Translations under genes and position numbers: made by a program
From: an uncultured cyanobacterium
Lineage (GTDB): Bacteria > Cyanobacteriota > Cyanobacteriia > Cyanobacteriales > Geitlerinemataceae
Reading direction: 5' to 3'
NCBI GenBank assembly: GCA_937121005.1
Contig: CAKZKB010000705.1
Coordinates: forward strand, 1-12,830
DNA: 12,830 nucleotides
Shown: positions 1-5,496 of the stretch, one piece after another
Layout: the number at the start of each line of letters is the position of its first letter
Position numbering within the stretch: the first letter of the stretch is position 1
Notes under the pieces: generated by a model
What the model saw: only the letters and a program-made list of their open reading frames with translations
Database searches by the model: none
What the model was told of the DNA's origin: nothing

Positions 1-744
1 GGTGGTGGAGGAGCTCCGCCGCCCCCCCCCCCTCCTGTAGCAGCCGATACTGAGCCGAACAATGAAGTAGGACAAGCAGTTAACATTGATGTCCTAACGG
101 GAACGGTTAACATTGAAGGCAATGTTAACTTCAACGATCGAGATGATTTCTATCGCTTCCGTCTACTCGAGCCCAGTCGGTTTTTTGCTACGGTGGATGG
201 GACAACAGCGTTCACAGATTTGACCCTGTTTGAGGATATCAACGGCAATAACCAAATTGATTCAAACGAGCGTGTTTTTGATAGCTCTGGTCGTTCTATT
301 GAACGAAGTCGAACTTTAGGAGCCGGCACTTATTTCGTTCAAGTTGAATCTGACTCTGCTGGTCGTAACACTAACTATACGCTTGGGTTGACTGCTACTG
401 TTACCAGCCAAGCTGTAGATTTAGGAAGTTCAAGTAGTGCACGAACTGTTGAAGACTTCGTTGGACGTAGCGATCGGGAAGATATATATCGCTTTATTCT
501 TCCTAATCCTACTCAGACAACAATTTCAATTGGAGGTGCAACTGAATTTGTGTCTGTAGCTTTATTTGAAGATATCAATGGCAACAACCAAATTGATTCT
601 AATGAACGAGTGACTGATTTTTCCTCTAACTCTAATAATTCCTTTCGCGAGTTTACAAGGGAATTGAGTGCCGGAACTTATTTCATTGTTGTAGGTTCTG
701 ATTTGGGAGAAAATTCCAACTACACCTTGTCCTTTATGGCATAA
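1..744 (+). CDS. Putative secreted protein, C-terminal part with two PPC-like domains and EF-hand loops (5' end outside window)
   Basis: The frame is open from base 1 to the TAA at 742-744 (247 visible codons), so the N-terminus lies upstream; the GTG at 193 is internal. Visible order: a Gly4-Ala-Pro7 linker (residues 1-12), then two similar beta-rich modules at about 25-130 and 138-247. Each has the pre-peptidase C-terminal (PPC, PF04151-like) pattern: an acidic-aromatic strand (DDFYRF at about 50, EDIYRF at about 160), a central LFEDINGNNQIDSNERV stretch, and a closing AGTYF.V...NYTL strand. The central stretch fits an EF-hand loop, with Asp, Asn, Asn, Gln, Asp, Glu at positions 1, 3, 5, 7, 9 and 12 (residues 79-90 and 191-202). 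PPC domains are usually C-terminal modules of exported proteins, often peptidases. Export and calcium binding are inferences. The catalytic or anchoring part, if any, is not visible. A terminator follows at 794-828. Confidence 0.8.
   Translation, partial: GGGGAPPPPPPPVAADTEPNNEVGQAVNIDVLTGTVNIEGNVNFNDRDDFYRFRLLEPSRFFATVDGTTAFTDLTLFEDINGNNQIDSNERVFDSSGRSIERSRTLGAGTYFVQVESDSAGRNTNYTLGLTATVTSQAVDLGSSSSARTVEDFVGRSDREDIYRFILPNPTQTTISIGGATEFVSVALFEDINGNNQIDSNERVTDFSSNSNNSFREFTRELSAGTYFIVVGSDLGENSNYTLSFMA
22..32 (+). repeat. Homopolymeric C11 tract inside the coding sequence
   Basis: Eleven consecutive C residues encode part of a seven-proline run in the linker of the PPC-domain protein. The current length keeps the downstream domains in frame. 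Such mononucleotide runs are prone to slippage and also to sequencing error. Confidence 0.9.
229..606 (+). repeat. Intragenic direct repeat of the EF-loop module (229-270 and 565-606)
   Basis: The segments at 229-270 and 565-606, 336 bp (112 codons) apart, encode near-identical peptides LFEDINGNNQIDSNE. Most differences between the DNA copies are silent third-position changes. This is the best conserved part of an internal duplication covering two PPC-like domains. Confidence 0.75.
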
Positions 745-750
745 TTTCCT

Positions 751-780
751 TGTAGGGGCGATTCGCGAATCGCCCCTACA
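751..780. repeat. 30-bp perfect palindrome (TGTAGGGGCG family)
   Basis: The left half TGTAGGGGCGATTCG is exactly the reverse complement of the right half CGAATCGCCCCTACA, seven bases after the PPC gene's stop codon. The same TGTAGGGGC terminus appears in reverse at 5434-5442, so this looks like one member of a dispersed palindromic repeat family. It could form a hairpin or cruciform after the gene. Confidence 0.85.
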
Positions 781-793
781 TTCGTTTGTTCGT

Positions 794-828
794 AACCCCT
801 CTGGTTTGTACGCGAACCGGGGGGTTTT
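794..828 (+). terminator. Probable intrinsic terminator after the PPC-domain gene
   Basis: An imperfect G+C-rich stem pairs AACCCCTCTGGTT (794-806) with AACCGGGGGGTT (815-826), with one bulge and a short loop. It is followed by a brief T run. It lies about 50 bp after the stop codon at 742-744. Confidence 0.5.
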
Positions 829-964
829 CAATTCATAACCCGATCGCCCTCACGAGACCCAAAGGCGATCGCCGCGTACCTGACTGGGAAAGCGACCCGT
901 TACAAAATGTGCTAGACTATGTAGAAGCTGCCAAAATCGTAGATGCTAATCCAAAATCCGTCTT

Positions 965-1005
965 GGAAAGTTTGGGGGGAAGAAAATCTACGCCCCCAAC
1001 TTTCC
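965..1005. repeat. Strong inverted repeat upstream of the Uma2 gene
   Basis: GGAAAGTT-T-GGGGG (965-978) pairs with CCCCCAACTTTCC (993-1005), a stem of about 13 bp with one bulged T and a loop of roughly 14 nt. No T run follows on the plus strand, so it is not a classical terminator there. It may be a degraded repeat element or a structured 5' leader, since it ends 25 bp before the next start codon. Confidence 0.6.
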
Positions 1006-1007
1006 GC

Positions 1008-1028
1008 AAAATCTAAAATCCAAAATTG
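1008..1028 (+). repeat. Short tandem heptamer repeat, three units
   Basis: Three head-to-tail 7-mers, AAAATCT, AAAATCC and AAAATTG, end two bases before the Uma2 start codon. They resemble the short tandemly repeated heptamers described in cyanobacterial spacers. They occupy the place where a ribosome binding site would be expected, and none is seen. Confidence 0.55.
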
Positions 1029-1030
1029 AT

Positions 1031-1720
1031 ATGACTCGTTTATCCCATCGCACCGCATTAAAACACCGTCTCCCACCTCTAGAAAGCGGCGATCGCCTGA
1101 CTCGTGAAGAGTTTGAACGGCGCTATACAGCCGACGATCGCGCTATTAAAGCCGAACTCATTGAAGGTATTGTTTACGTGGCATCTCCTTTACGTTTTCC
1201 GCTTCACTCTGAACCTCACAGTCGTCTCAACACTGGGTTGGGAACCTACGCCGCGTTTACCCCCGGTACGCGATCGGGAATTGAACCCACCGTGCGCTTG
1301 GATCGTGCTAATGAAGTGCAACCGGACATCGCTTTGATGTTGGACGAAACAGCAGGGGGGAACGCCAGAATTACTGAGGATGGCTATTTAGAAGGTGCGC
1401 CGGAATTGGTGGTCGAAATTGCTGCCAGTAGTGCCGCGATCGACCTAAATCGGAAACTACAAGTCTATCGTCGCCATGGCGTGTTAGAATATATTGTCTG
1501 GCAATCCTACGAACAGCGACTCGATTGGTTTGTACTGGAGGGAGAACAGTATCAACCTCTAGTTCCAGACGACGATCGCGTTTTGCGTTCTCGCGTGTTT
1601 CCCGGTTTGTGGTTGGCGATCGATGCGTTTTCGGGCGATCGCATGACAGAAGTGTTGGAAGTGTTGCAACAGGGAATGCGATCGTCGGAATATTTGAAAT
1701 TTAAGGAGGCGATCGGCTGA
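1031..1720 (+). CDS. Uma2-family (DUF820) putative restriction-endonuclease-fold protein
   Basis: The 229-aa product has the signature order of the Uma2/DUF820 family, which shares the PD-(D/E)XK nuclease fold: an N-terminal LTREEFERRY helix (about 23-32), AELIEG with Glu45, a VQPDIAL strand with Asp99, then PELVVEIAASS with Glu129, a DLNRKLQVYRRHGVLEYIVW segment with Lys142, and a short C-terminal tail. The probable catalytic set (Glu45, Asp99, Glu129, Lys142) is intact. Members are greatly expanded in cyanobacteria, but their targets are not established, so function remains a fold-based inference. The ATG at 1031 gives the usual family length, with no clear Shine-Dalgarno sequence before it. 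The gene is dense in HIP1-type sites. It appears monocistronic, between a hairpin and a repeat pair. Confidence 0.85.
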   Translation: MTRLSHRTALKHRLPPLESGDRLTREEFERRYTADDRAIKAELIEGIVYVASPLRFPLHSEPHSRLNTGLGTYAAFTPGTRSGIEPTVRLDRANEVQPDIALMLDETAGGNARITEDGYLEGAPELVVEIAASSAAIDLNRKLQVYRRHGVLEYIVWQSYEQRLDWFVLEGEQYQPLVPDDDRVLRSRVFPGLWLAIDAFSGDRMTEVLEVLQQGMRSSEYLKFKEAIG

Positions 1721-1779
1721 TACATGACAAAACGCGATAAGCTGCGCGATCGCCTCAGAAATAAAGGGAAAAACGGTGT

Positions 1780-1845
1780 AGAAACCCGGTTTCTAAAAGG
1801 ATAAACTCGAATCTTATCTGGCGATCGGCGAGAAACCGGGTTTCT
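1780..1845. repeat. Inverted pair of AGAAACC(C/G)GGTTTCT repeats
   Basis: AGAAACCCGGTTTCT (1780-1794) and AGAAACCGGGTTTCT (1831-1845) are exact reverse complements of each other, and each is itself a near-palindrome around one centre base. They lie 36 bp apart between the Uma2 and hicB-like genes. A third copy, with a T at the centre, lies at 10644-10658, so this is a dispersed repeat family in this genome. Confidence 0.8.
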
Positions 1846-1909
1846 GACTTTAACCTGAATATTTATGTCAAACGAGTTATCGATTTTTTAGAGCGAGGCG
1901 AGGAAACAA

Positions 1910-2161
1910 ATGATTAAAACACAAGAAAAAGTCGCCAACTATCCCATTGTCATTTATCCCTGCGAGGAAGGGGGATACGTGGCAGAAGTCCCCGCATTGA
2001 AAGGCTGTTTGGCACAGGGGGAAACCTTAGCCGAAACCCTAGCAGAACTGGAAACGGTCACGTTGTTGTGGATAGAAACGGCACAACAACACGGGCGGAG
2101 TTTACCCGATCGCGGATTCGCGATCGCGAAAATTAAAACCTCGATCGACAGTTTATCGTAG
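1910..2161 (+). CDS. HicB-like (UPF0150) antitoxin-type protein, no HicA visible
   Basis: The 83-aa product matches the HicB/UPF0150 partial RNase-H-like fold: YPIVIYPCEEGGYVAEVPALKGCLAQGETLAETLAELETVTLLWIE (about 11-56), with the typical beta strand, Gly-Gly-Tyr turn, P.L.GC...G.T strand and following helix. HicB proteins neutralise HicA mRNA-cleaving toxins, but no hicA-like frame is seen within about 400 bp either side, so this is an orphan by context. No DNA-binding domain follows the fold, as in many single-domain members. GAGG at 1900-1903, six bases before the ATG, supports the start. The TAG stop at 2159-2161 is supplied by the palindromic repeat that begins at 2158, so the extreme C-terminus may have been reset by repeat insertion. 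Confidence 0.8.
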   Translation: MIKTQEKVANYPIVIYPCEEGGYVAEVPALKGCLAQGETLAETLAELETVTLLWIETAQQHGRSLPDRGFAIAKIKTSIDSLS

Positions 2162-2360
2162 GGTGGGCATTGCCAGCCCTTTCAAGGTGCTCGACGAGAT
2201 AGCGGGCTTTCAGGGATCCCAGCCGCGACAAATTCGCTAACCGGAGCGATTTGATGGGCTAGATCTGCACATCAAATCGCCTGAAACGACCATTTCTCGT
2301 CCTAGAACAGCCCATATTGAGGCCACCTTGAAAGGGCTGGGTGGGCATTGCCCACCCTAC
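2158..2360. repeat. Split palindromic repeat (GTAGGGTGGGCATTGCC...) interrupted by an insertion
   Basis: The left piece GTAGGGTGGGCATTGCC (2158-2174) and the right piece 2339-2360 (GGGTGGGCATTGCCCACCCTAC) reassemble into one 25-bp near-perfect palindrome if the intervening 164 bp and one 14-bp copy are removed. The intact form resembles the dispersed GGGTGGGCA/TGCCCACCC palindromes common in cyanobacterial spacers. Confidence 0.75.
2175..2338. mobile_element. MITE-like 164-bp element with 15-bp terminal inverted repeats
   Basis: AGCCCTTTCAAGGTG (2175-2189) and CACCTTGAAAGGGCT (2324-2338) are perfect 15-bp terminal inverted repeats, and looser similarity continues inward. Identical 14-bp direct repeats, GGGTGGGCATTGCC, flank it at 2161-2174 and 2339-2352 and look like a target-site duplication. 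Inside, GCGATTTGATG (2246-2256) and CATCAAATCGC (2270-2280) form an 11-bp hairpin stem. There is no coding capacity for a transposase, so it would be a non-autonomous element moved in trans. I cannot assign the parent IS family. A 14-bp duplication is longer than most IS families make. Confidence 0.75.
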
Positions 2361-2571
2361 CTAATCTCTAATCCAAAAGTAGGACAGCAGCCCCAAACGA
2401 ATATTACGATCGTAATACCACGATCGCGATTTGGGAATATTCGAGACGGCGATCCGGCCCGCAGGTTAGCACCAGACAGCGCGATCGGGCGATCGCGATC
2501 GCCCCTGGGTAGAAAATCCTCCCATCGGGCGCGATAATAGACCAGGACGTGCGACGAGGAGGAACCCATTC
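2361..2571. other. Spacer with short palindromes, no gene recognised
   Basis: This is the remainder of the 410-bp gap between the hicB-like gene and the next start codon. It holds ATTACGATCGTAAT near 2404-2417 and a perfect 18-bp palindrome at 2487-2504 (GGGCGATCGCGATCGCCC), which is two overlapping HIP1 octamers. Small frames on both strands here have no recognisable protein signature. The ribosome binding site for the downstream gene is at its right end. Confidence 0.6.
2557..2562 (+). promoter_or_regulatory. Strong Shine-Dalgarno sequence deciding a GTG start
   Basis: An AGGAGG match lies about nine bases upstream of the GTG at 2572. It is the strongest ribosome binding site in the window and supports that GTG as the start of the 83-aa protein. 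Confidence 0.65.
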
Positions 2572-2823
2572 GTGCCCAAACCCAGCGAATATGCCGTTTA
2601 CCTGTTCTTTTCTGGCGGACACCGGGAAGAAGTCCGGTTTCCCACCATCCAAGAATTCCAAAACTGGTACGCCAAGGAGTTAAAGCCCCACGCTGACTCC
2701 AGCGAGTTTATCAGCGTTCCCATCAAAAATATTCAAGGAGAGTACATGGTGACGCGCCCGTCGGCCATTCTGGCCATTCGCGTCGAACCCATCTATATGT
2801 CCAGCGTCGATCGCGAATACTAG
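2572..2823 (+). CDS. Small conserved-type cyanobacterial protein of unknown function
   Basis: The 83-aa protein starts at GTG. Its sequence is soluble and mixed alpha/beta: a YAVYLFFSGG strand and turn (about 7-16), an EEVRFPTIQEFQNWYAKEL helix (about 19-37), then VPIKNIQGEYMVTRPSAILAIRVEPIY (about 49-75). I recall similar small hypothetical proteins in other cyanobacteria, but no function is known to me and no catalytic motif stands out. There is no signal peptide or membrane segment. Codon use and HIP1-type sites fit the neighbours. It stands alone, with a long spacer upstream and a 236-bp spacer downstream that includes a 16-bp palindrome. Confidence 0.75.
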   Translation: MPKPSEYAVYLFFSGGHREEVRFPTIQEFQNWYAKELKPHADSSEFISVPIKNIQGEYMVTRPSAILAIRVEPIYMSSVDREY

Positions 2824-2844
2824 CGTGGCCCCACCTCGCATAAA

Positions 2845-2860
2845 TAGCGCGATCGCGCTA
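2845..2860. repeat. 16-bp perfect palindrome centred on a CGATCG core
   Basis: TAGCGCGATCGCGCTA is self-complementary and lies 22 bp after the previous stop codon. A second small stem follows, GCGATG (2874-2879) with CATCGC (2890-2895). Neither is followed by a T run, so terminator function is uncertain. The rest of the 2824-3059 spacer shows no gene, and I could not place a convincing promoter for the antiporter. Confidence 0.55.
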
Positions 2861-3059
2861 CAACGTAAACAAGGCGATGTCCTCTGTGGCATCGCTCCCC
2901 CCACCCCGATCCGTTGTGGTATCTTAGTTAAACTCGTGCCCGACGGCTCGGCTATTCCATAACACCCATTTATTGAATCCCTTTTTTCGTCAAAATCGAA
3001 ACTGCCCCCGCGCAGTGTTTTTGAAGCTGACTTAAAATCCGCCTAGCGGCACTTGCTCT

Positions 3060-5003
3060 ATGGACGCACCCTTCGATATTACGCTGCTTATCGTCCTCAC
3101 CGTCATCGCCGGGATCGGGGCGCAAGTGCTGGCCGACTATCTCAAAATTCCTGCCATTGTCTGCTTGTTGCCCCTCGGTATTCTTTTGGGGCCGAGTGGC
3201 TTAGACTGGCTGCACCCCAACTTACTCGGCGACGGTCTCGAGGTGATTGTCTCTTTGGCTGTGGCCGTGATTCTGTTTGAAGGCGGCCTCAACTTAGAAT
3301 TGCGTGCCCTGGGACAAGTTTCGGGAAGTTTGCGGAATTTAGTCACCATTGGGACGCTAATTTCCTTGATCGGCGGTGGGTTTGCGGCCCACTGGTTCAG
3401 CGAATTTCCCTGGCCGATCGCCTTTCTCTACGCCGCTTTGGTGGTTGTCACCGGGCCCACCGTCATCGCCCCGTTGCTTAAATACGTGCAGGTCGATCGC
3501 CCCGTGGCCGCCCTTTTAGAAGGAGAAGGCGTACTCATCGACCCCGTAGGAGCCATTCTCGCCGTTCTCGTGCTCGATGTCATCCTCAACGGCGACACGG
3601 ATATCGCCAGCGTCGTCACGGGTTTGGTATTGCGCTTGGGGGTTGGGGCCGCGATCGGAGTGACGGGGGGCTGGTTGATGGGATATTTCCTCAAACGAGC
3701 CGACTTTCTCTCTGAAGATCTGAAAAATTTAGTCGTCCTGGCCGGACTTTGGGGCCTGTTTGGACTCAGCCAACTGTTACGCGGCGAGTCGGGATTAATG
3801 GCCACAGTGGTGGCGGGGATCGTCTTGCGGGCCTCGTCGCTACCGGAGGAACGGCTGCTGAGGCGTTTTAAGAGCCAACTAACCGTGCTCGCAGTGTCGG
3901 TGCTGTTTATTTTACTGGCAGCCGATCTGTCTTTAGCCAGTTTGGTCGCCCTCGGTTGGGGAAGTTTGCTGACGGTGGCAGCGTTGATGGTGGTGGTGCG
4001 CCCTATCAACGTTTGGATCTGCACTTGGAATAGCGGTCTCAACTGGCGACAGAAGTTATTTTTAGGTTGGATCGCGCCCAAAGGAATTGTCTCGGCTTCT
4101 GTGGCTTCCTTGTTCTCAATTTTGCTCACCGAACGGGGTATAAACGGGGGCGACGCGACGAAAGCGCTAGTGTTTTTAACGATTATTATTACAGTAGTGC
4201 TGCAAGGGCTAACAGCGAAATTTGTCGCCGAATGGCTCAATATTACCGCACCGTCGGCGACGGGGGCAGTGATCGTGGGATCGAACCCCTTGAGTCGGAC
4301 GATCGCCCGTTTGTTCAAACAAAGTGGCGAGTCTGTGGTCTTAATTGACAGCAACCCGGAAGGCTACGAAGCGGCCAAACAAGAGGGGTTGCGGGTATTT
4401 TTGAGTAGTGCCCTCGATCCCGATGTTTTAGAAGATGCGGGGTTAGACTCTATGGGCACGTTTTTGGCGATGACGAGTAACGGTGAGGTGAATTTGGTAC
4501 TGGCCCAAAGAGCTCTAGAAGAGTTTAAACCGCCTCGGGCGCTGGCGGTGTTTCCCCGCGATCGCGCGGCTAAGTCCAATTCAGCCAACAAAAATAAGAA
4601 TAAAAACAAACCCCAACCCGAAAGCGGGACGAAGGTGCAGCAGGCCTTTACGTCGGAATTTGCTCTCAAAACTTGGAACAAACATCTCGACGAGGGAGAG
4701 GTGAAGCTGGGAGAAACGGTACTGAAAGAGCCGGGTTTGGCATTCCAGCAAGCACATTTACAAGCGTTGATGCGATCGGGGGATCTCATTCCCTTGTTGC
4801 GCGATCGCGATGGCAAGTTGCAAGTGGTGAAGGCGAAAGAAGAGTGGAAAGCGGGCGATCGCATTCTCTATCTACTCTATTCGCCCAAACCCAAACTCCT
4901 CAAGCGTCTATCCGGTGGCAACAATTCTAGCACCCAACTGATGGCTGAGAAGTTGCCGGAGGTCGAAGAAATTCCGGTTCCCGCTTCGGCGGAATCGACT
5001 TAA
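3060..5003 (+). CDS. CPA-type Na+(K+)/H+ antiporter with C-terminal TrkA-N-like domain
   Basis: The 647-aa product has an N-terminal membrane domain (residues about 8-395, some 12 helices) of the NhaP-like cation:proton antiporter family. Visible family motifs are GILLGPSGL (40-48), ILFEGGLNLEL (71-81), TGPTVIAPLL (131-140) and EGEGVLIDPVGA (154-165) with the transport-site Asp161. A Rossmann-like TrkA-N segment begins at about 402 (AVIVGSNPLSRTIA), but the classic GxGxxG is replaced by GSNPLS, so nucleotide binding is uncertain. A Lys/Asn-rich low-complexity insert (about 500-523, KNKNKNK) and an RCK_C-like tail (about 545-625) follow. It would exchange Na+ or K+ for protons across the plasma or thylakoid membrane. 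The ion is not decided by sequence. The ATG at 3060 gives a complete first helix. The sodium symporter genes follow 75 bp downstream. Confidence 0.88.
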   Translation: MDAPFDITLLIVLTVIAGIGAQVLADYLKIPAIVCLLPLGILLGPSGLDWLHPNLLGDGLEVIVSLAVAVILFEGGLNLELRALGQVSGSLRNLVTIGTLISLIGGGFAAHWFSEFPWPIAFLYAALVVVTGPTVIAPLLKYVQVDRPVAALLEGEGVLIDPVGAILAVLVLDVILNGDTDIASVVTGLVLRLGVGAAIGVTGGWLMGYFLKRADFLSEDLKNLVVLAGLWGLFGLSQLLRGESGLMATVVAGIVLRASSLPEERLLRRFKSQLTVLAVSVLFILLAADLSLASLVALGWGSLLTVAALMVVVRPINVWICTWNSGLNWRQKLFLGWIAPKGIVSASVASLFSILLTERGINGGDATKALVFLTIIITVVLQGLTAKFVAEWLNITAPSATGAVIVGSNPLSRTIARLFKQSGESVVLIDSNPEGYEAAKQEGLRVFLSSALDPDVLEDAGLDSMGTFLAMTSNGEVNLVLAQRALEEFKPPRALAVFPRDRAAKSNSANKNKNKNKPQPESGTKVQQAFTSEFALKTWNKHLDEGEVKLGETVLKEPGLAFQQAHLQALMRSGDLIPLLRDRDGKLQVVKAKEEWKAGDRILYLLYSPKPKLLKRLSGGNNSSTQLMAEKLPEVEEIPVPASAEST

Positions 5004-5014
5004 GGTTGTTCGGG

Positions 5015-5042
5015 TTGCGATCGTGCCATTTTGGGATACAAT
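5015..5042 (+). promoter_or_regulatory. Candidate sigma70-type promoter for the symporter genes
   Basis: TTGCGA (5015-5020) and TACAAT (5037-5042) are separated by 16 bp and match the -35 and -10 consensus at 4/6 and 5/6 positions. They lie just after the antiporter stop codon and 36 bp before the ATG at 5079. This suggests the transporter pair can be transcribed independently of the antiporter. Confidence 0.4.
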
Positions 5043-5078
5043 CGGAACGCCTGTCTATCCATTGTCCCCCAAACCGTT

Positions 5079-5366
5079 ATGCACGATCGCCCGTCGCAAC
5101 GCTACTGGAAAAGCAATATCGCCCTGATTCGTATTTTACTGGCGATTTGGGCTTTAGTGGCCATTTTCGCCAGCATTTTATTTGTCGAACCCCTTAACGC
5201 GATCGAGATCGGTCAAATTCCCTTTGGTTTCTGGATCGCACAACAGGGAGCAATTTTTATCTTTGTGATTCTCATTTTTGTTTATGCCATTCGCATGGAT
5301 GTTTTAGAGAAACAAGCAAACGACGAAGACAATCGCGACTCAGCTACATCGAATGACGAATTGTAG
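5079..5366 (+). CDS. DUF4212 sodium:solute symporter small subunit
   Basis: The 95-aa protein has two hydrophobic helices (about 12-36 and 49-70) and the hallmark pattern of the symporter small-subunit family (DUF4212/TIGR03647): a YWKSNIALIRILLAIWALVA stretch (about 8-27), then IPFGFWIAQQGAIFIFVILIFVYAIRMD (about 46-73). The C-terminal tail is acidic. I chose the ATG at 5079 because the frame upstream begins only with TTG and adds residues without family character. Family members are encoded directly before a VC_2705-type sodium:solute symporter, as here, and are thought to form its accessory subunit in the membrane. What is unusual is the 130-bp spacer to the partner gene, filled by repeats. 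Confidence 0.88.
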   Translation: MHDRPSQRYWKSNIALIRILLAIWALVAIFASILFVEPLNAIEIGQIPFGFWIAQQGAIFIFVILIFVYAIRMDVLEKQANDEDNRDSATSNDEL

Positions 5367-5373
5367 AAGCGGA

Positions 5374-5442
5374 GGGCGAAGCATTCGCCTTCTAGTTGAT
5401 TCAGTTATTCTCTCTTTTTCGGTGCGAATGCTTAGCCCCTAC
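5374..5442. repeat. Inverted repeat pair (GGGC.AAGCATTCGC) between the symporter subunit genes
   Basis: GGGCGAAGCATTCGC (5374-5388) recurs in inverse orientation as GCGAATGCTTAGCCC (5424-5438), differing at one position. The left copy is also a hairpin on its own (GGCGAA, gca, TTCGCC). The outer end reads CCCCTACA, the terminus seen in the palindrome at 751-780. This is a dispersed cyanobacterial-type repeat lodged within a probable operon. Confidence 0.7.
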
Positions 5443-5463
5443 AGTTAAAGATCGGGATTTTTC

Positions 5464-5490
5464 CCCATCACCCATTACCAATTACCCAAT
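5464..5490 (+). repeat. Degenerate tandem ACCCATT/ACCAATT heptamers
   Basis: Units close to TCACCCA, TTACCAA and TTACCCA run in tandem just before the symporter start codon at 5497. A more decayed ACCCATT-like stretch lies before petD at about 8031-8058. They fit the short tandem heptamer type found in cyanobacterial spacers. No clear Shine-Dalgarno sequence is present. Confidence 0.5.
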
Positions 5491-5496
5491 TTTAAA

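Noticed and set aside
786..1016. 76-codon plus-strand frame between the PPC and Uma2 genes
   Set aside because: It begins inside the terminator hairpin and ends inside the 13-bp inverted repeat and heptamer array. No recognisable domain. A short stretch (DWESDPLQNVLDYVEAAKIVDAN) could be a gene remnant but is not enough to call.
2328..2661. Small overlapping frames on both strands between the MITE-like element and the next gene
   Set aside because: They consist mainly of repeat sequence and HIP1-rich DNA, lack ribosome binding sites, and show no protein signature.
3428..4354. 308-codon open frame on the minus strand inside the antiporter gene
   Set aside because: It is antisense to a well-recognised membrane protein, its translation is a Ser/Thr/Pro/Arg-rich mixture without any family signature, and its openness follows from codon bias on the other strand.
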